DNA of 64,000 nt from Auanema rhodensis (GCA_964057225.1 OZ059895.1:372001-436000), one strand, 5' to 3'. Shown: positions 40,108 to 55,300, counted from the stretch's first letter. The notes: generated from the letters alone by a model not told the origin. Program-made: numbers and translations.

Positions 40108-41862
40108 AAACGATCATAACTAATTTTTGTATCAAGCGTTTTTCAATGTAGTATAGTGCATTCGATGCGGATTTTTAAGCTGCGTCGATCTGTGTTATCA
40201 GATTTGCGCTAGCTTAAAAATGCACCGAGATATCAACTGATATAAGTTCACACTTATATCCTCGATTTTCACCCTGAAGAATTAATTTTTTAGTTGAATA
40301 ACCTTGTCCATCGTCTTTGCCTTGAAAAATGGAATCTAAAAACATCTACTTTTTGCTAAATTATTTTGAAATTTTTCGAAAAAATTTTTGTCAAAATGTT
40401 TTTGGAAGCAATGTTGAGTGTACATGGAAACTCAACATACACTAATGCATCATTTTTCAAACGATCATAACTAATTTGTGTATTAAGCGTTTCTCAATGT
40501 AGTATAGTGCATTCGATTCGGATTTTTAAGCTGCGTCGATCTGTGTTATCAGATTTGCGCTAGCTTAAAAATGCACCGAGATATCAACTGATATAAGTTC
40601 ACACTTATATCCTCGATTTTCACCCTGAAGAACTAATTTTTTCGTTGAATAACATTGTCCATTGTCTTTGCCTTGAAAAAAGGAATCTAAAAACATCTAC
40701 TTTTTGCTAAATTATTCTGAAATTTTTCGAAAAAATTTTTGTCAAAATGTTTTTGGAAGCAATGTTGAGTGTACATGGAAACTCAACATACACTAATGCA
40801 TCATTTTTCAAACGATCATAACTAATTTTTGTATTAAGCGTTTCTCAATGTAGTATAGTGCATTCGATGCGGATTTTTAAGCTGCGTCGATCTGTGTTAT
40901 CAGATTTGCGCTAGCTTAAAAATGCACCGAGATATCAACTGATATAAGTTCACACTTATATCCTCGATTTTCACCCTGAAGAATTAATTTTTTTGTTGAA
41001 TAACATTGCCTATCGTCTTTGCCTTGGAAAATGGAATCTAAAAACATCTACTTTTTGCTAAATTATTTTGAAATTTTTTGAAAAAATTTTTGTCAAAATG
41101 TTTTTGGAAGCAATGTTGAGTGTACATGGAAACTCAACATACACTAATGCATCATTTTTCAAACGATCATAACTAATTTTTGTATTAAGCGTTTCTCAAT
41201 GTAGTATAGTGCATTCGATTCGGATTTTTAAGCTGCGTCGATCTGTGTTATCAGATTTGCGCTAGCTTAAAAATGCACCGAGATATCAACTGATATAAGT
41301 TCACACTTATATCCTCAATTTTCACCCTGAAGAATTAATTTTTTCGTTGAATAACATTGTCTATCGTCTTTGCCTTGAAAAATGGAATCTAAAAACATCT
41401 ACTTTTTGCTAAATTATTTTGAAAATTTTCGAAAAAATTTTTGTCAAAATGTTTTTGGAAGCAATGTTGAGTGTACATGGAAACTCAACATACACTAATG
41501 CATCATTTTTCAAACGATCATAACTAATTTTTGTATTAAGCGTTTCTCAATGTAGTATAGTGCATTCGATGCGGATTTTTAAGCTGCGTCGATCTGTGTT
41601 ATCAGATTTGCGCTAGCTTAAAAGTGCACCGAGATATCAACTGATATAAGTTCACACTTATATCCTCGATTTTCACCCTGAAGAATTATTTTTTTCGTTG
41701 AATAACATTGTCCATCGTCCTTGCCTTGAAAAATGGAATCTAAAAACATCTACTTTTTGCTAAATTATTTTGAAATTTTTCGAAAAAATTTTTGTCAAAA
41801 TGTTTTTGGAAGCAATGTTGAGTGTACATGGAAACTCAACATACACTAATGCATCATTTTTC

Positions 41863-43967
41863 AAACGATCATAACTAATTTTTGTATCAAGCGTTTCTCA
41901 ATGTAGTATAGTGCATTCGATGCGAATTTTTAAGCTGCGTCGATCTGTGTTATCAGATTTGCGCTAGCTTAAAAATGCACCGAGATATCAACTGATATAA
42001 GTTCACACTTATATCCTCGATTTTCACCCTGAAGAATTAATTTTTTCGTTGAATAACATTGTCCATCGTCTTTGCCTTGAAAAAAGGAATCTAAAAACAT
42101 CTACTTTTTGCTAAATTATTTTGAAATTTTTCGAAAAAATTTTTGTCAAAATGTTTTTGGAAGCAATGTTGAGTGTACATGGAAACTCAACATACACTAA
42201 TGCATCATTTTTCAAACGATCATAACTAATTTTTGTATCAAGCGTTTCTCAATGTAGTATAGTGCATTCGATGCGGATTTTTAAGCTGCGTCGATCTGTG
42301 TTATCAGATTTGCGCTAGCTTAAAAATGCACCGAGATATCAACTGATATAAGTTCACACTTATATCCTCGATTTTCACCCTGAAGAATTAATTTTTTCGT
42401 TGAATAACATTGTCCATCGTCTTTGCCTTGAAAAAAGGAATCTAAAAACATCTACTTTTTGCTAAATTATTTTGAAATTTTTCGAAAAAATTTTTGTCAA
42501 AATGTTTTTGGAAGCAATGTTGAGTGTACATGGAAACTCAACATACACTAATGCATCATTTTTCAAACGATCATAACTAATTTTTGTATCAAGCGTTTCT
42601 CAATGTAGTATAGTGCATTCGATGCGGATTTTTAAGCTGCGTCGATCTGTGTTATCAGATTTGCGCTAGCTTAAAAATGCACCGAGATATCAACTGATAT
42701 AAGTTCACACTTATATCCTCGATTTTCACCCTGAAGAATTAATTTTTTCGTTGAATAACATTGTCCATCGTCTTTGCCTTGAAAAAAGGAATCTAAAAAC
42801 ATCTACTTTTTGCTAAATTATTTTGAAATTTTTCGAAAAAATTTTTGTCAAAATGTTTTTGGAAGCAATGTTGAGTGTACATGGAAACTCAACATACACT
42901 AATGCATCATTTTTCAAACGATCATAACTAATTTTTGTATCAAGCGTTTCTCAATGTAGTATAGTGCATTCGATGCGAATTTTTAAGCTGCGTCGATCTG
43001 TGTTATCAGATTTGCGCTAGCTTAAAAATGCACCGAGATATCAACTGATATAAGTTCACACTTATATCCTCGATTTTCACCCTGAAGAATTAATTTTTTC
43101 GTTGAATAACATTGTCCATCGTCTTTGCCTTGAAAAAAGGAATCTAAAAACATCTACTTTTTGCTAAATTATTTTGAAATTTTTCGAAAAAATTTTTGTC
43201 AAAATGTTTTTGGAAGCAATGTTGAGTGTACATGGAAACTCAACATACACTAATGCATCATTTTTCAAACGATCATAACTAATTTTTGTATCAAGCGTTT
43301 CTCAATGTAGTATAGTGCATTCGATGCGGATTTTTAAGCTGCGTCGATCTGTGTTATCAGATTTGCGCTAGCTTAAAAATGCACCGAGATATCAACTGAT
43401 ATAAGTTCACACTTATATCCTCGATTTTCACCCTGAAGAATTAATTTTTTCGTTGAATAACATTGTCCATCGTCTTTGCCTTGAAAAAAGGAATCTAAAA
43501 ACATCTACTTTTTGCTAAATTATTTTGAAATTTTTCGAAAAAATTTTTGTCAAAATGTTTTTGGAAGCAATGTTGAGTGTACATGGAAACTCAACATACA
43601 CTAATGCATCATTTTTCAAACGATCATAACTAATTTTGTATCAAGCGTTTCTCAATGTAGTATAGTGCATTCGATGCGGATTTTTAAGCTGCGTCGATCT
43701 GTGTTATCAGATTTGCGCTAGCTTAAAAATGCACCGAGATATCAACTGATATAAGTTCACACTTATATCCTCGATTTTCACCCTGAAGAATTAATTTTTT
43801 CGTTGAATAACATTGTCCATCGTCTTTGCCTTGAAAAAAGGAATCTAAAAACATCTACTTTTTGCTAAATTATTTTGAAATTTTTCGAAAAAATTTTTGT
43901 CAAAATGTTTTTGGAAGCAATGTTGAGTGTACATGGAAACTCAACATACACTAATGCATCATTTTTC
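41863..43967. repeat. 3-monomer HOR, two copies (1053 and 1052 bp)
   Basis: The monomers at 41863, 42214 and 42565 are repeated at 42916, 43267 and 43618. The first of each carries GCGAATTTTT; the others are plain TATCAAG monomers. The only difference I can see is one T lost in AACTAATTTTG at 43618, which makes that monomer 350 bp. The GCGAATTTTT type recurs singly at 45723, so a further partial copy of this order may follow. Confidence 0.7.
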
Positions 43968-46775
43968 AAACGATCATAACTAATTTTTGTATCAAGCGTT
44001 TCTCAATGTAGTATAGTGCATTCGATGCGGATTTTTAAGCTGCGTCGATCTGTGTTATCAGATTTGCGCTAGCTTAAAAATGCACCGAGATATCAACTGA
44101 TATAAGTTCACACTTATATCCTCGATTTTCACCCTGAAGAATTAATTTTTTTGTTGAATAACATTGCCTATCGTCTTTGCCTTGAAAAATGGAATCTAAA
44201 AACATCTACTTTTTGCTAAATTATTTTGAAATTTTTCGAAAAAATTTTTGTCAAAATGTTTTTGGAAGCAATGTTGAGTGTATATGGAAACTCAACATAC
44301 ACTAATGCATCATTTTTCAAACGATCATAACTAATTTTTGTATTAAGCGTTTCTCAATGTAGTATAGTGCATTCGATGCGGATTTTTAAGCTGCGTCGAT
44401 CTGTGTTATCAGATTTGCGCTAGCTTAAAAATGCACCGAGATATCAACTGATATAAGTTCACACTTATATCCTCGATTTTCACCCTGAAGAATTAATTTT
44501 TTTGTTGAATAACATTGCCTATCGTCTTTGCCTTGAAAAATGGAATCTAAAAACATCTACTTTTTGCTAAATTATTTTGAAATTTTTTGAAAAAATTTTT
44601 GTCAAAATGTTTTTGGAAGCAATGTTGAGTGTACATGGAAACTCAACATACACTAATGCATCATTTTTCAAACAATCATAACTAATTTTTGTATCAAGCG
44701 TTTCTCAATGTAGTATAGTGCATTCGATGCAAATTGTTAAGCTGCGTCGATCTGTGTTATCAGATTTGCGCTAGCTTAAAAATGCACCGAGATATCAACT
44801 GATATAAGTTCACACTTATATCCTCAATTTTCACCCTGAAGAATTAATTTTTTCGTTGAATAACATTGTCTATCGTCTTTGCCTTGAAAAATGGAATCTA
44901 AAAACATCTACTTTTTGCTAAATTATTTTGAAAATTTTCGAAAAAATTTTTGTCAAAATGTTTTTGGAAGCAATGTTGAGTGTACATGGAAACTCAACAT
45001 ACACTAATGCATCATTTTTCAAACGATCATAACTAATTTTTGTATTAAGCGTTTCTCAATGTAGTATAGTGCATTCGATGCGGATTTTTAAGCTGCGTCG
45101 ATCTGTGTTATCAGATTTGCGCTAGCTTAAAAATGCACCGAGATATCAACTGATATAAGTTCACACTTATATCCTCGATTTTCACCCTGAAGAATTATTT
45201 TTTTCGTTGAATAACATTGTCCATCGTCTTTGCCTTGAAAAAAGGAATCTAAAAACATCTACTTTTTGCTAAATTATTTTGAAATTTTTCGAAAAAATTT
45301 TTGTCAAAATGTTTTTGGAAGCAATGTTGAGTGTACATGGAAACTCAACATACACTAATGCATCATTTTTCAAACGATCATAACTAATTTTTGTATTAAG
45401 CGTTTCTCAATGTAGTATAGTGCATTCGATGCGGATTTTTAAGCTGCGTCGATCTGTGTTATCAGATTTGCGCTAGCTTAAAAATGCACCGAGATATCAA
45501 CTGATATAAGTTCACACTTATATCCTCGATTTTCACCCTGAAGAATTATTTTTTTCGTTGAATAACATTGTCCATCGTCCTTGCCTTGAAAAATGGAATC
45601 TAAAAACATCTACTTTTTGCTAAATTATTTTGAAATTTTTCGAAAAAATTTTTGTCAAAATGTTTTTGGAAGCAATGTTGAGTGTACATGGAAACTCAAC
45701 ATACACTAATGCATCATTTTTCAAACGATCATAACTAATTTTTGTATCAAGCGTTTCTCAATGTAGTATAGTGCATTCGATGCGAATTTTTAAGCTGCGT
45801 CGATCTGTGTTATCAGATTTGCGCTAGCTTAAAAATGCACCGAGATATCAACTGATATAAGTTCACACTTATATCCTCGATTTTCACCCTGAAGAATTAA
45901 TTTTTTCGTTGAATAACATTGTCCATCGTCTTTGCCTTGAAAAAAGGAATCTAAAAACATCTACTTTTTGCTAAATTATTTTGAAATTTTTCGAAAAAAT
46001 TTTTGTCAAAATGTTTTTGGAAGCAATGTTGAGTGTACATGGAAACTCAACATACACTAATGCATCATTTTTCAAACGATCATAACTAATTTTTGTATCA
46101 AGCGTTTCTCAATGTAGTATAGTGCATTCGATGCGGATTTTTAAGCTGCGTCGATCTGTGTTATCAGATTTGCGCTAGCTTAAAAATGCACCGAGATATC
46201 AACTGATATAAGTTCACACTTATATCCTCGATTTTCACCCTGAAGAATTAATTTTTTCGTTGAATAACATTGTCCATCGTCTTTGCCTTGAAAAAAGGAA
46301 TCTAAAAACATCTACTTTTTGCTAAATTATTTTGAAATTTTTCGAAAAAATTTTTGTCAAAATGTTTTTGGAAGCAATGTTGAGTGTACATGGAAACTCA
46401 ACATACACTAATGCATCATTTTTCAAACGATCATAACTAATTTTTGTATTAAGCGTTTCTCAATGTAGTATAGTGCATTCGATGCGGATTTTTAAGCTGC
46501 GTCGATCTGTGTTATCAGATTTGCGCTAGCTTAAAAATGCACCGAGATATCAACTGATATAAGTTCACACTTATATCCTCGATTTTCACCCTGAAGAATT
46601 AATTTTTTTGTTGAATAACATTGCCTATCGTCTTTGCCTTGAAAAATGGAATCTAAAAACATCTACTTTTTGCTAAATTATTTTGAAATTTTTCGAAAAA
46701 ATTTTTGTCAAAATGTTTTTGGAAGCAATGTTGAGTGTACATGGAAACTCAACATACACTAATGCATCATTTTTC

Positions 46776-49700
46776 AAACGATCATAACTAATTTTTGTAT
46801 CAAGCGTTTTTCAATGTAGTATAGTGCATTCGATGCGGATTGTTAAGCTGCGTCGATCTGTGTTATCAGATTTGCGCTAGCTTAAAAATGCACCGAGATA
46901 TCAACTGATATAAGTTCACACTTATATCCTCGATTTTCACCCTGAAGAATTAATTTTTTAGTTGAATAACCTTGTCCATCGTCTTTGCCTTGAAAAATGG
47001 AATCTAAAAACATCTACTTTTTGCTAAATTATTTTGAAATTTTTCGAAAAAATTTTTGTCAAAATGTTTTTGGAAGCAATGTTGAGTGTACATGGAAACT
47101 CAACATACACTAATGCATCATTTTTCAAACGATCATAACTAATTTGTGTATTAAGCGTTTCTCAATGTAGTATAGTGCATTCGATTTGGATTTTTAAGCT
47201 GCGTCGATCTGTGTTATCAGATTTGCGCTAGCTTAAAAATGCACCGAGATATCAACTGATATAAGTTCACACTTATATCCTCGATTTTCACCCTGAAGAA
47301 TTAATTTTTTCGTTGAATAACATTGTCCATTGTCTTTGCCTTGAAAAAAGGAATCTAAAAACATCTACTTTTTGCTAAATTATTCTGAAATTTTTCGAAA
47401 AAATTTTTGTCAAAATGTTTTTGGAAGCAATGTTGAGTGTACATGGAAACTCAACATACACTAATGCATCATTTTTCAAACGATCATAACTAATTTTTGT
47501 ATTAAGCGTTTCTCAATGTAGTATAGTGCATTCGATGCGGATTTTTAAGCTGCGTCGATCTGTGTTATCAGATTTGCGCTAGCTTAAAAATGCACCGAGA
47601 TATCAACTGATATAAGTTCACACTTATATCCTCGATTTTCACCCTGAAGAATTAATTTTTTTGTTGAATAACATTGCCTATCGTCTTTGCCTTGAAAAAT
47701 GGAATCTAAAAACATCTACTTTTTGCTAAATTATTTTGAAATTTTTCGAAAAAATTTTTGTCAAAATGTTTTTGGAAGCAATGTTGAGTGTACATGGAAA
47801 CTCAACATACACTAATGCATCATTTTTCAAACAATCATAACTAATTTTTGTATCAAGCGTTTCTCAATGTAGTATAGTGCATTCGATGCAAATTGTTAAG
47901 TTGCGTCGATCTGTGTTATCAGATTTGCGCTAGCTTAAAAATGCACCGAGATATCAACTGATATAAGTTCACACTTATATCCTCAATTTTCACCCTGAAG
48001 AATTAATTTTTTCGTTGAATAACATTGTCTATCGTCTTTGCTTTGAAAAATGGAATCTAAAAACATCTACTTTTTGCTAAATTATTTTGAAAATTTTCGA
48101 AAAAATTTTTGTCAAAATGTTTTTGGAAGCAATGTTGAGTGTACATGGAAACTCAACATACACTAATGCATCATTTTTCAAACGATCATAACTAATTTTT
48201 GTATTAAGCGTTTCTTAATGTTGTATAGTGCATTCGATGCGGATTTTTAAGCTGCGTCGATCTGTGTTATCAGATTTGCGCTAGCTTAAAAATGCACCGA
48301 GATATCAACTGATATAAGTTCACACTTATATCCTCGATTTTCACCCTGAAGAATTATTTTTTTCGTTGAATATTATTGTCCATCGTCCTTGCCTTGAAAA
48401 ATGGAATCTAAAAACATCTACTTTTTGCTAAATTATTTTGAAAATTTTCGAAAAAATTTTTGTCAAAATGTTTTTGGAAGCAATGTTGAGTGTACATGGA
48501 AACTCAACATACACTAATGCATCATTTTTCAAACGATCATAACTAATTTTTGTATTAAGCGTTTCTCAATGTAGTATAGTGCATTCGATGCGGATTTTTA
48601 AGCTGCGTCGATCTGTGTTATCAGATTTGCGCTAGCTTAAAAATGCACCGAGATATCAACTGATATAAGTTCACACTTATATCCTCGATTTTCACCCTGA
48701 AGAATTAATTTTTTTGTTGAATAACATTGCCTATCGTCTTTGCCTTGAAAAATGGAATCTAAAAACATCTACTTTTTGCTAAATTATTTTGAAATTTTTC
48801 GAAAAAATTTTTGTCAAAATGTTTTTGGAAGCAATGTTGAGTGTACATGGAAACTCAACATACACTAATGCATCATTTTTCAAACGATCATAACTAATTT
48901 TTGTATCAAGCGTTTTTCAATGTAGTATAGTGCATTCGATGCGGATTGTTAAGCTGCGTCGATCTGTGTTATCAGATTTGCGCTAGCTTAAAAATGCACC
49001 GAGATATCAACTGATATAAGTTCACACTTATATCCTCGATTTTCACCCTGAAGAATTATTTTTTTCGTTGAATATTATTGTCCATCGTCCTTGCCTTGAA
49101 AAATGGAATCTAAAAACATCTACTTTTTGCTAAATTATTTTGAAAATTTTCGAAAAAATTTTTGTCAAAATGTTTTTGGAAGCAATGTTGAGTGTACATG
49201 GAAACTCAACATACACTAATGCATCATTTTTCAAACGATCATAACTAATTTTTGTATTAAGCGTTTCTCAATGTAGTATAGTGCATTCGATGCGGATTTT
49301 TAAGCTGCGTCGATCTGTGTTATCAGATTTGCGCTAGCTTAAAAATGCACCGAGATATCAACTGATATAAGTTCACACTTATATCCTCGATTTTCACCCT
49401 GAAGAATTAATTTTTTTGTTGAATAACATTGCCTATCGTCTTTGCCTTGAAAAATGGAATCTAAAAACATCTACTTTTTGCTAAATTATTTTGAAATTTT
49501 TCGAAAAAATTTTTGTCAAAATGTTTTTGGAAGCAATGTTGAGTGTACATGGAAACTCAACATACACTAATGCATCATTTTTCAAACGATCATAACTAAT
49601 TTTTGTATCAAGCGTTTTTCAATGTAGTATAGTGCATTCGATGCGGATTGTTAAGCTGCGTCGATCTGTGTTATCAGATTTGCGCTAGCTTAAAAATGCA

Positions 49701-51338
49701 CCGAGATATCAACTGATATAAGTTCACACTTATATCCTCGATTTTCACCCTGAAGAATTAATTTTTTAGTTGAATAACCTTGTCCATCGTCTTTGCCTTG
49801 AAAAATGGAATCTAAAAACATCTACTTTTTGCTAAATTATTTTGAAATTTTTCGAAAAAATTTTTGTCAAAATGTTTTTGGAAGCAATGTTGAGTGTACA
49901 TGGAAACTCAACATACACTAATGCATCATTTTTCAAACGATCATAACTAATTTGTGTATTAAGCGTTTCTCAATGTAGTATAGTGCATTCGATTCGGATT
50001 TTTAAGCTGCGTCGATCTGTGTTATCAGATTTGCGCTAGCTTAAAAATGCACCGAGATATCAACTGATATAAGTTCACACTTATATCCTCGATTTTCACC
50101 CTGAAGAATTAATTTTTTCGTTGAATAACATTGTCCATTGTCTTTGCCTTGAAAAAAGGAATCTAAAAACATCTACTTTTTGCTAAATTATTCTGAAATT
50201 TTTCGAAAAAATTTTTGTCAAAATGTTTTTGGAAGCAATGTTGAGTGTACATGGAAACTCAACATACACTAATGCATCATTTTTCAAACGATCATAACTA
50301 ATTTTTGTATTAAGCGTTTCTCAATGTAGTATAGTGCATTCGATGCGGATTTTTAAGCTGCGTCGATCTGTGTTATCAGATTTGCGCTAGCTTAAAAATG
50401 CACCGAGATATCAACTGATATAAGTTCACACTTATATCCTCGATTTTCACCCTGAAGAATTAATTTTTTTGTTGAATAACATTGCCTATCGTCTTTGCCT
50501 TGAAAAATGGAATCTAAAAACATCTACTTTTTGCTAAATTATTTTGAAATTTTTCGAAAAAATTTTTGTCAAAATGTTTTTGGAAGCAATGTTGAGTGTA
50601 CATGGAAACTCAACATACACTAATGCATCATTTTTCAAACAATCATAACTGATTTTTGTATCAAGCGTTTCTCAATGTAGTATAGTGCATTCGATGCAAA
50701 TTGTTAAGCTGCGTCGATCTGTGTTATCAGATTTGCGCTAGCTTAAAAATGCACCGAGATATCAACTGATATAAGTTCACACTTATATCCTCAATTTTCA
50801 CCCTGAAGAATTAATTTTTTCGTTGAATAACATTGTCTATCGTCTTTGCTTTGAAAAATGGAATCTAAAAACATCTACTTTTTGCTAAATTATTTTGAAA
50901 ATTTTCGAAAAAATTTTTGTCAAAATGTTTTTGGAAGCAATGTTGAGTGTACATGGAAACTCAACATACACTAATGCATCATTTTTCAAACGATCATAAC
51001 TAATTTTTGTATTAAGCGTTTCTTAATGTTGTATAGTGCATTCGATGCGGATTTTTAAGCTGCGTCGATCTGTGTTATCAGATTTGCGCTAGCTTAAAAA
51101 TGCACCGAGATATCAACTGATATAAGTTCACACTTATATCCTCGATTTTCACCCTGAAGAATTATTTTTTTCGTTGAATAACATTGTCCATCGTCCTTGC
51201 CTTGAAAAATGGAATCTAAAAACATCTACTTTTTGCTAAATTATTTTGAAATTTTTCGAAAAAATTTTTGTCAAAATGTTTTTGGAAGCAATGTTGAGTG
51301 TACATGGAAACTCAACATACACTAATGCATCATTTTTC
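46776..51338. repeat. 8-monomer-offset HOR (2808 bp)
   Basis: The series at 46776, 47127, 47478, 47829 and 48180 is matched at 49584, 49935, 50286, 50637 and 50988. Shared markers: GCGTTTTTCAATG with GGATTGTTAAG and AGTTG; AATTTGTG with CCATTGTC; the GCCTATCG type; AAACAATCAT with GCAAATTGTTAAG and GCTTTGAAAAATGG; and TTCTTAATGTTG. The last pair matches only on the left: 48180 continues with AATATTATTG and GAAAATTTTC, 50988 with AATAACATTG and GAAATTTTTC. A few point differences (CGATTTGG against CGATTCGG, AACTAAT against AACTGAT) suggest this copy is older than the 10-monomer duplication to its right. Confidence 0.7.
48882..49232. repeat. Recombinant monomer (AGTTG-type left, 48180-type right)
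   Basis: The left part has TATCAAG, GCGTTTTTCAATG and GGATTGTTAAG (marker G at 48948), exactly as in the monomers at 46776 and 49584. From 49059 it has the seven-T form, AATATTATTG, GTCCTTG and GAAAATTTTC, exactly as in the monomer at 48180. The switch falls between 48949 and 49058. With flanking GCCTATCG monomers at 48531 and 49233, this fits a 702 bp tandem duplication whose ends lay inside monomers (right half of 48180, all of 48531, left half of the next AGTTG monomer). Confidence 0.75.
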
Positions 51339-52391
51339 AAACGATCATAACTAATTTTTGTATCAAGCGTTTCTCAATGTAGTATAGTGCATTCGATGCG
51401 GATTTTTAAGCTGCGTCGATCTGTGTTATCAGATTTGCGCTAGCTTAAAAATGCACCGAGATATTAACTGATATAAGTTCACACTTATATCCTCGATTTT
51501 CACCCTGAAAAACTAATTTTTTTGTTGAATAACATTGTCCATCGTCCTTGCCTTGAAAAATGGAATCTAAAAACATCTACTTTTTGCTAAATTATTTTGA
51601 AATTTTTCGAAAAAATTTTTGTCAAAATGTTTTTGGAAGCAATGTTGAGTGTACATGGAAACTCAACATACACTAATGCATCATTTTTCAAACGATCATA
51701 ACTAATTTTTGTATCAAGCGTTTCTCAATGTAGTATAGTGCATTCGATGCGGATTTTTAAGCTGCGTCGATCTGTGTTATCAGATTTGCGCTAGCTTAAA
51801 ATGCACCGAGATATCAACTGATATAAGTTCACACTTATATCCTCGATTTTCACCCTGAAGAATTAATTTTTTCGTTGAATAACATTGTCCATCGTCTTTG
51901 CCTTGAAAAAAGGAATCTAAAAACATCTACTTTTTGCTAAATTATTTTGAAATTTTTCGAAAAAAATTTTTGTCAAAATGTTTTTGGAAGCAATGTTGAG
52001 TGTACATGGAAACTCAACATACACTAATGCATCATTTTTCAAACGATCATAACTAATTTTTGTATCAAGCGTTTCTCAATGTAGTATAGTGCATTCGATG
52101 CGGATTTTTAAGCTGCGTCGATCTGTGTTATCAGATTTGCGCTAGCTTAAAAATGCACCGAGATATCAACTGATATAAGTTCACACTTATATCCTCGATT
52201 TTCACCCTGAAGAATTAATTTTTTCGTTGAATAACATTGTCCATCGTCTTTGCCTTGAAAAAAGGAATCTAAAAACATCTACTTTTTGCTAAATTATTTT
52301 GAAGTTTTTCGAAAAAATTTTTGTCAAAATGTTTTTGGAAGCAATGTTGAGTGTACATGGAAACTCAACATACACTAATGCATCATTTTTC

Positions 52392-55300
52392 AAACGATCA
52401 TAACTAATTTTTGTATTAAGCGTTTCTCAATGTAGTATAGTGCATTCGATGCGGATTTTTAAGCTGCGTCGATCTGTGTTATCAGATTTGCGCTAGCTTA
52501 AAAATGCACCGAGATATCAACTGATATAAGTTCACACTTATATCCTCGATTTTCACCCTGAAGAATTAATTTTTTCGTTGAATAACATTGTCCATCGTCC
52601 TTGCCTTGAAAAATGGAATCTAAAAACATCTACTTTTTGCTAAATTATTTTGAAATTTTTCGAAAAAATTTTTGTCAAAATGTTTTTGGAAGCAATGTTG
52701 AGTGTACATGGAAACTCAACATACACTAATGCATCATTTTTCAAACGATCATAACTAATTTTTGTATTAAGCGTTTCTCAATGTAGTATAGTGCATTCGA
52801 TGCGGATTTTTAAGCTGCGTCGATCTGTGTTATCAGATTTGCGCTAGCTTAAAAATGCACCGAGATATCAACTGATATAAGTTCACACTTATATCCTCGA
52901 TTTTCACCCTGAAGAATTAATTTTTTCGTTGAATAACATTGTCCATTGTCTTTGCCTTGAAAAAAGGAATCTAAAAACTTCTACTTTTTGCTAAATTATT
53001 TTGAAATTTTTCGAAAAAATTTTTGTCAAAATGTTTTTGGAAGCAATGTTGAGTGTACATGGAAACTCAACATACACTAATGCATCATTTTTCAAACGAT
53101 CATAACTAATTTGTGTATTAAGCGTTTCTCAATGTAGTATAGTGCATTCGATGCGGATTTTTAAGCTGCGTCGATCTGTGTTATCAGATTTGCGCTAGCT
53201 TAAAAATGCACCGAGATATCAACTGATATAAGTTCACACTTATATCCTCGATTTTCACCCTGAAGAATTAATTTTTTCGTTGAATAACATTGTCCATTGT
53301 CTTTGCCTTGAAAAAAGGAATCTAAAAACTTCTACTTTTTGCTAAATTATTTTGAAATTTTTCGAAAAAATTTTTGTCAAAATGTTTTTGGAAGCAATGT
53401 TGAGTGTACATGGAAACTCAACATACACTAATGCATCATTTTTCAAACGATCATAACTAATTTTTGTATTAAGCGTTTCTCAATGTAGTATAGTGCATTC
53501 GATGCGGATTTTTAAGCTGCGTCGATCTGTGTTATCAGATTTGCGCTAGCTTAAAAATGCACCGAGATATCAACTGATATAAGTTCACACTTATATCCTC
53601 AATTTTCACCCTGAAGAATTAATTTTTTCGTTGAATAACATTGTCCATCGTCTTTGCCTTGAAAAATGGAATCTAAAAACATCTACTTTTTGCTAAATTA
53701 TTTTGAAATTTTTCGAAAAAATTTTTGTCAAAATGTTTTTGGAAGCAATGTTGAGTGTACATGGAAACTCAACATACACTAATGCATCATTTTTCAAACG
53801 ATCATGACTAATTTTTGTATTAAGCGTTTCTCAATGTAGTATAGTGCATTCGATGCGGATTTTTAAGCTGCGTCGATCTGTGTTATCAGATTTGCGCTAG
53901 CTTAAAAATGCACCGAGATATCAACTGATATAAGTTCACACTTATATCCTCGATTTTCACCCTGAAGAATTAATTTTTTCGTTGAATAACATTGTCCATC
54001 GTCTTTGCCTTGAAAAATGGAATCTAAAAACATCTACTTTTTGCTAAATTATTTTGAAATTTTTCGAAAAAATTTTTGTCAAAATGTTTTTGGAAGCAAT
54101 GTTGAGTGTACATGGAAACTCAACATACACTAATGCATCATTTTTCAAACGATCATAACTAATTTTTGTATCAAGCGTTTCTCAATGTAGTATAGTGCAT
54201 TTGATGCGAATTTTTAAGCTGCGTCGATCTGTGTTATCAGATTTGCGCTAGCTTAAAAATGCACCGAGATATCAACTGATATAAGTTCACACTTATATCC
54301 TCGATTTTCACCCTGAAGAATTAATTTTTTCGTTGAATAACATTGTCCATCGTCTTTGCCTTGAAAAATGGAATCTAAAAACATCTACTTTTTGCTAAAT
54401 TATTTTGAAATTTTTCGAAAAAATTTTTGTCAAAATGTTTTTGGAAGCAATGTTGAGTGTACATGGAAACTCAACATACACTAATGCATCATTTTTCAAA
54501 CGATCATAACTAATTTGTGTATTAAGCGTTTCTCAATGTAGTATAGTGCATTCGATGCGGATTTTTAAGCTGCGTCGATCTGTGTTATCAGATTTGCGCT
54601 AGCTTAAAAATGCACCGAGATATCAACTGATATAAGTTCACACTTATATCCTCGATTTTCACCCTGAAGAATTAATTTTTTCGTTTAATAACATTGTCCA
54701 TCGTCTTTGCCTTGAAAAATGGAATCTAAAAACATCTACTTTTTGCTAAATTATTTTGAAATTTTTCGAAAAAATTTTTGTCAAAATGTTTTTGGAAGCA
54801 ATGTTGAGTGTACATGGAAACTCAACATACACTAATGCATCATTTTTCAAACGATCATAACTAATTTGTGTATTAAGCGTTTCTCAATGTAGTATAGTGC
54901 ATTCGATGCGGATTTTTAAGCTGCGTCGATCTGTGTTATCAGATTTGCGCTAGCTTAAAAATGCACCGAGATATCAACTGATATAAGTTCACACTTATAT
55001 CCTCAATTTTCACCCTGAAGAATTAATTTTTTCGTTGAATAACATTGTCCATTGTCTTTGCCTTGAAAAAAGAAATCTAAAAACTTCTACTTTTTGCTAA
55101 ATTATTTTGAAATTTTTCGAAAAAATTTTTGTCAAAATGTTTTTGGAAGCAATGTTGAGTGTACATGGAAACTCAACATACACTAATGCATCATTTTTCA
55201 AACGATCATAACTAATTTGTGTATTAAGCGTTTCTCAATGTAGTATAGTGCATTCGATGCGGATTTTTAAGCTGCGTCGATCTGTGTTATCAGATTTGCG

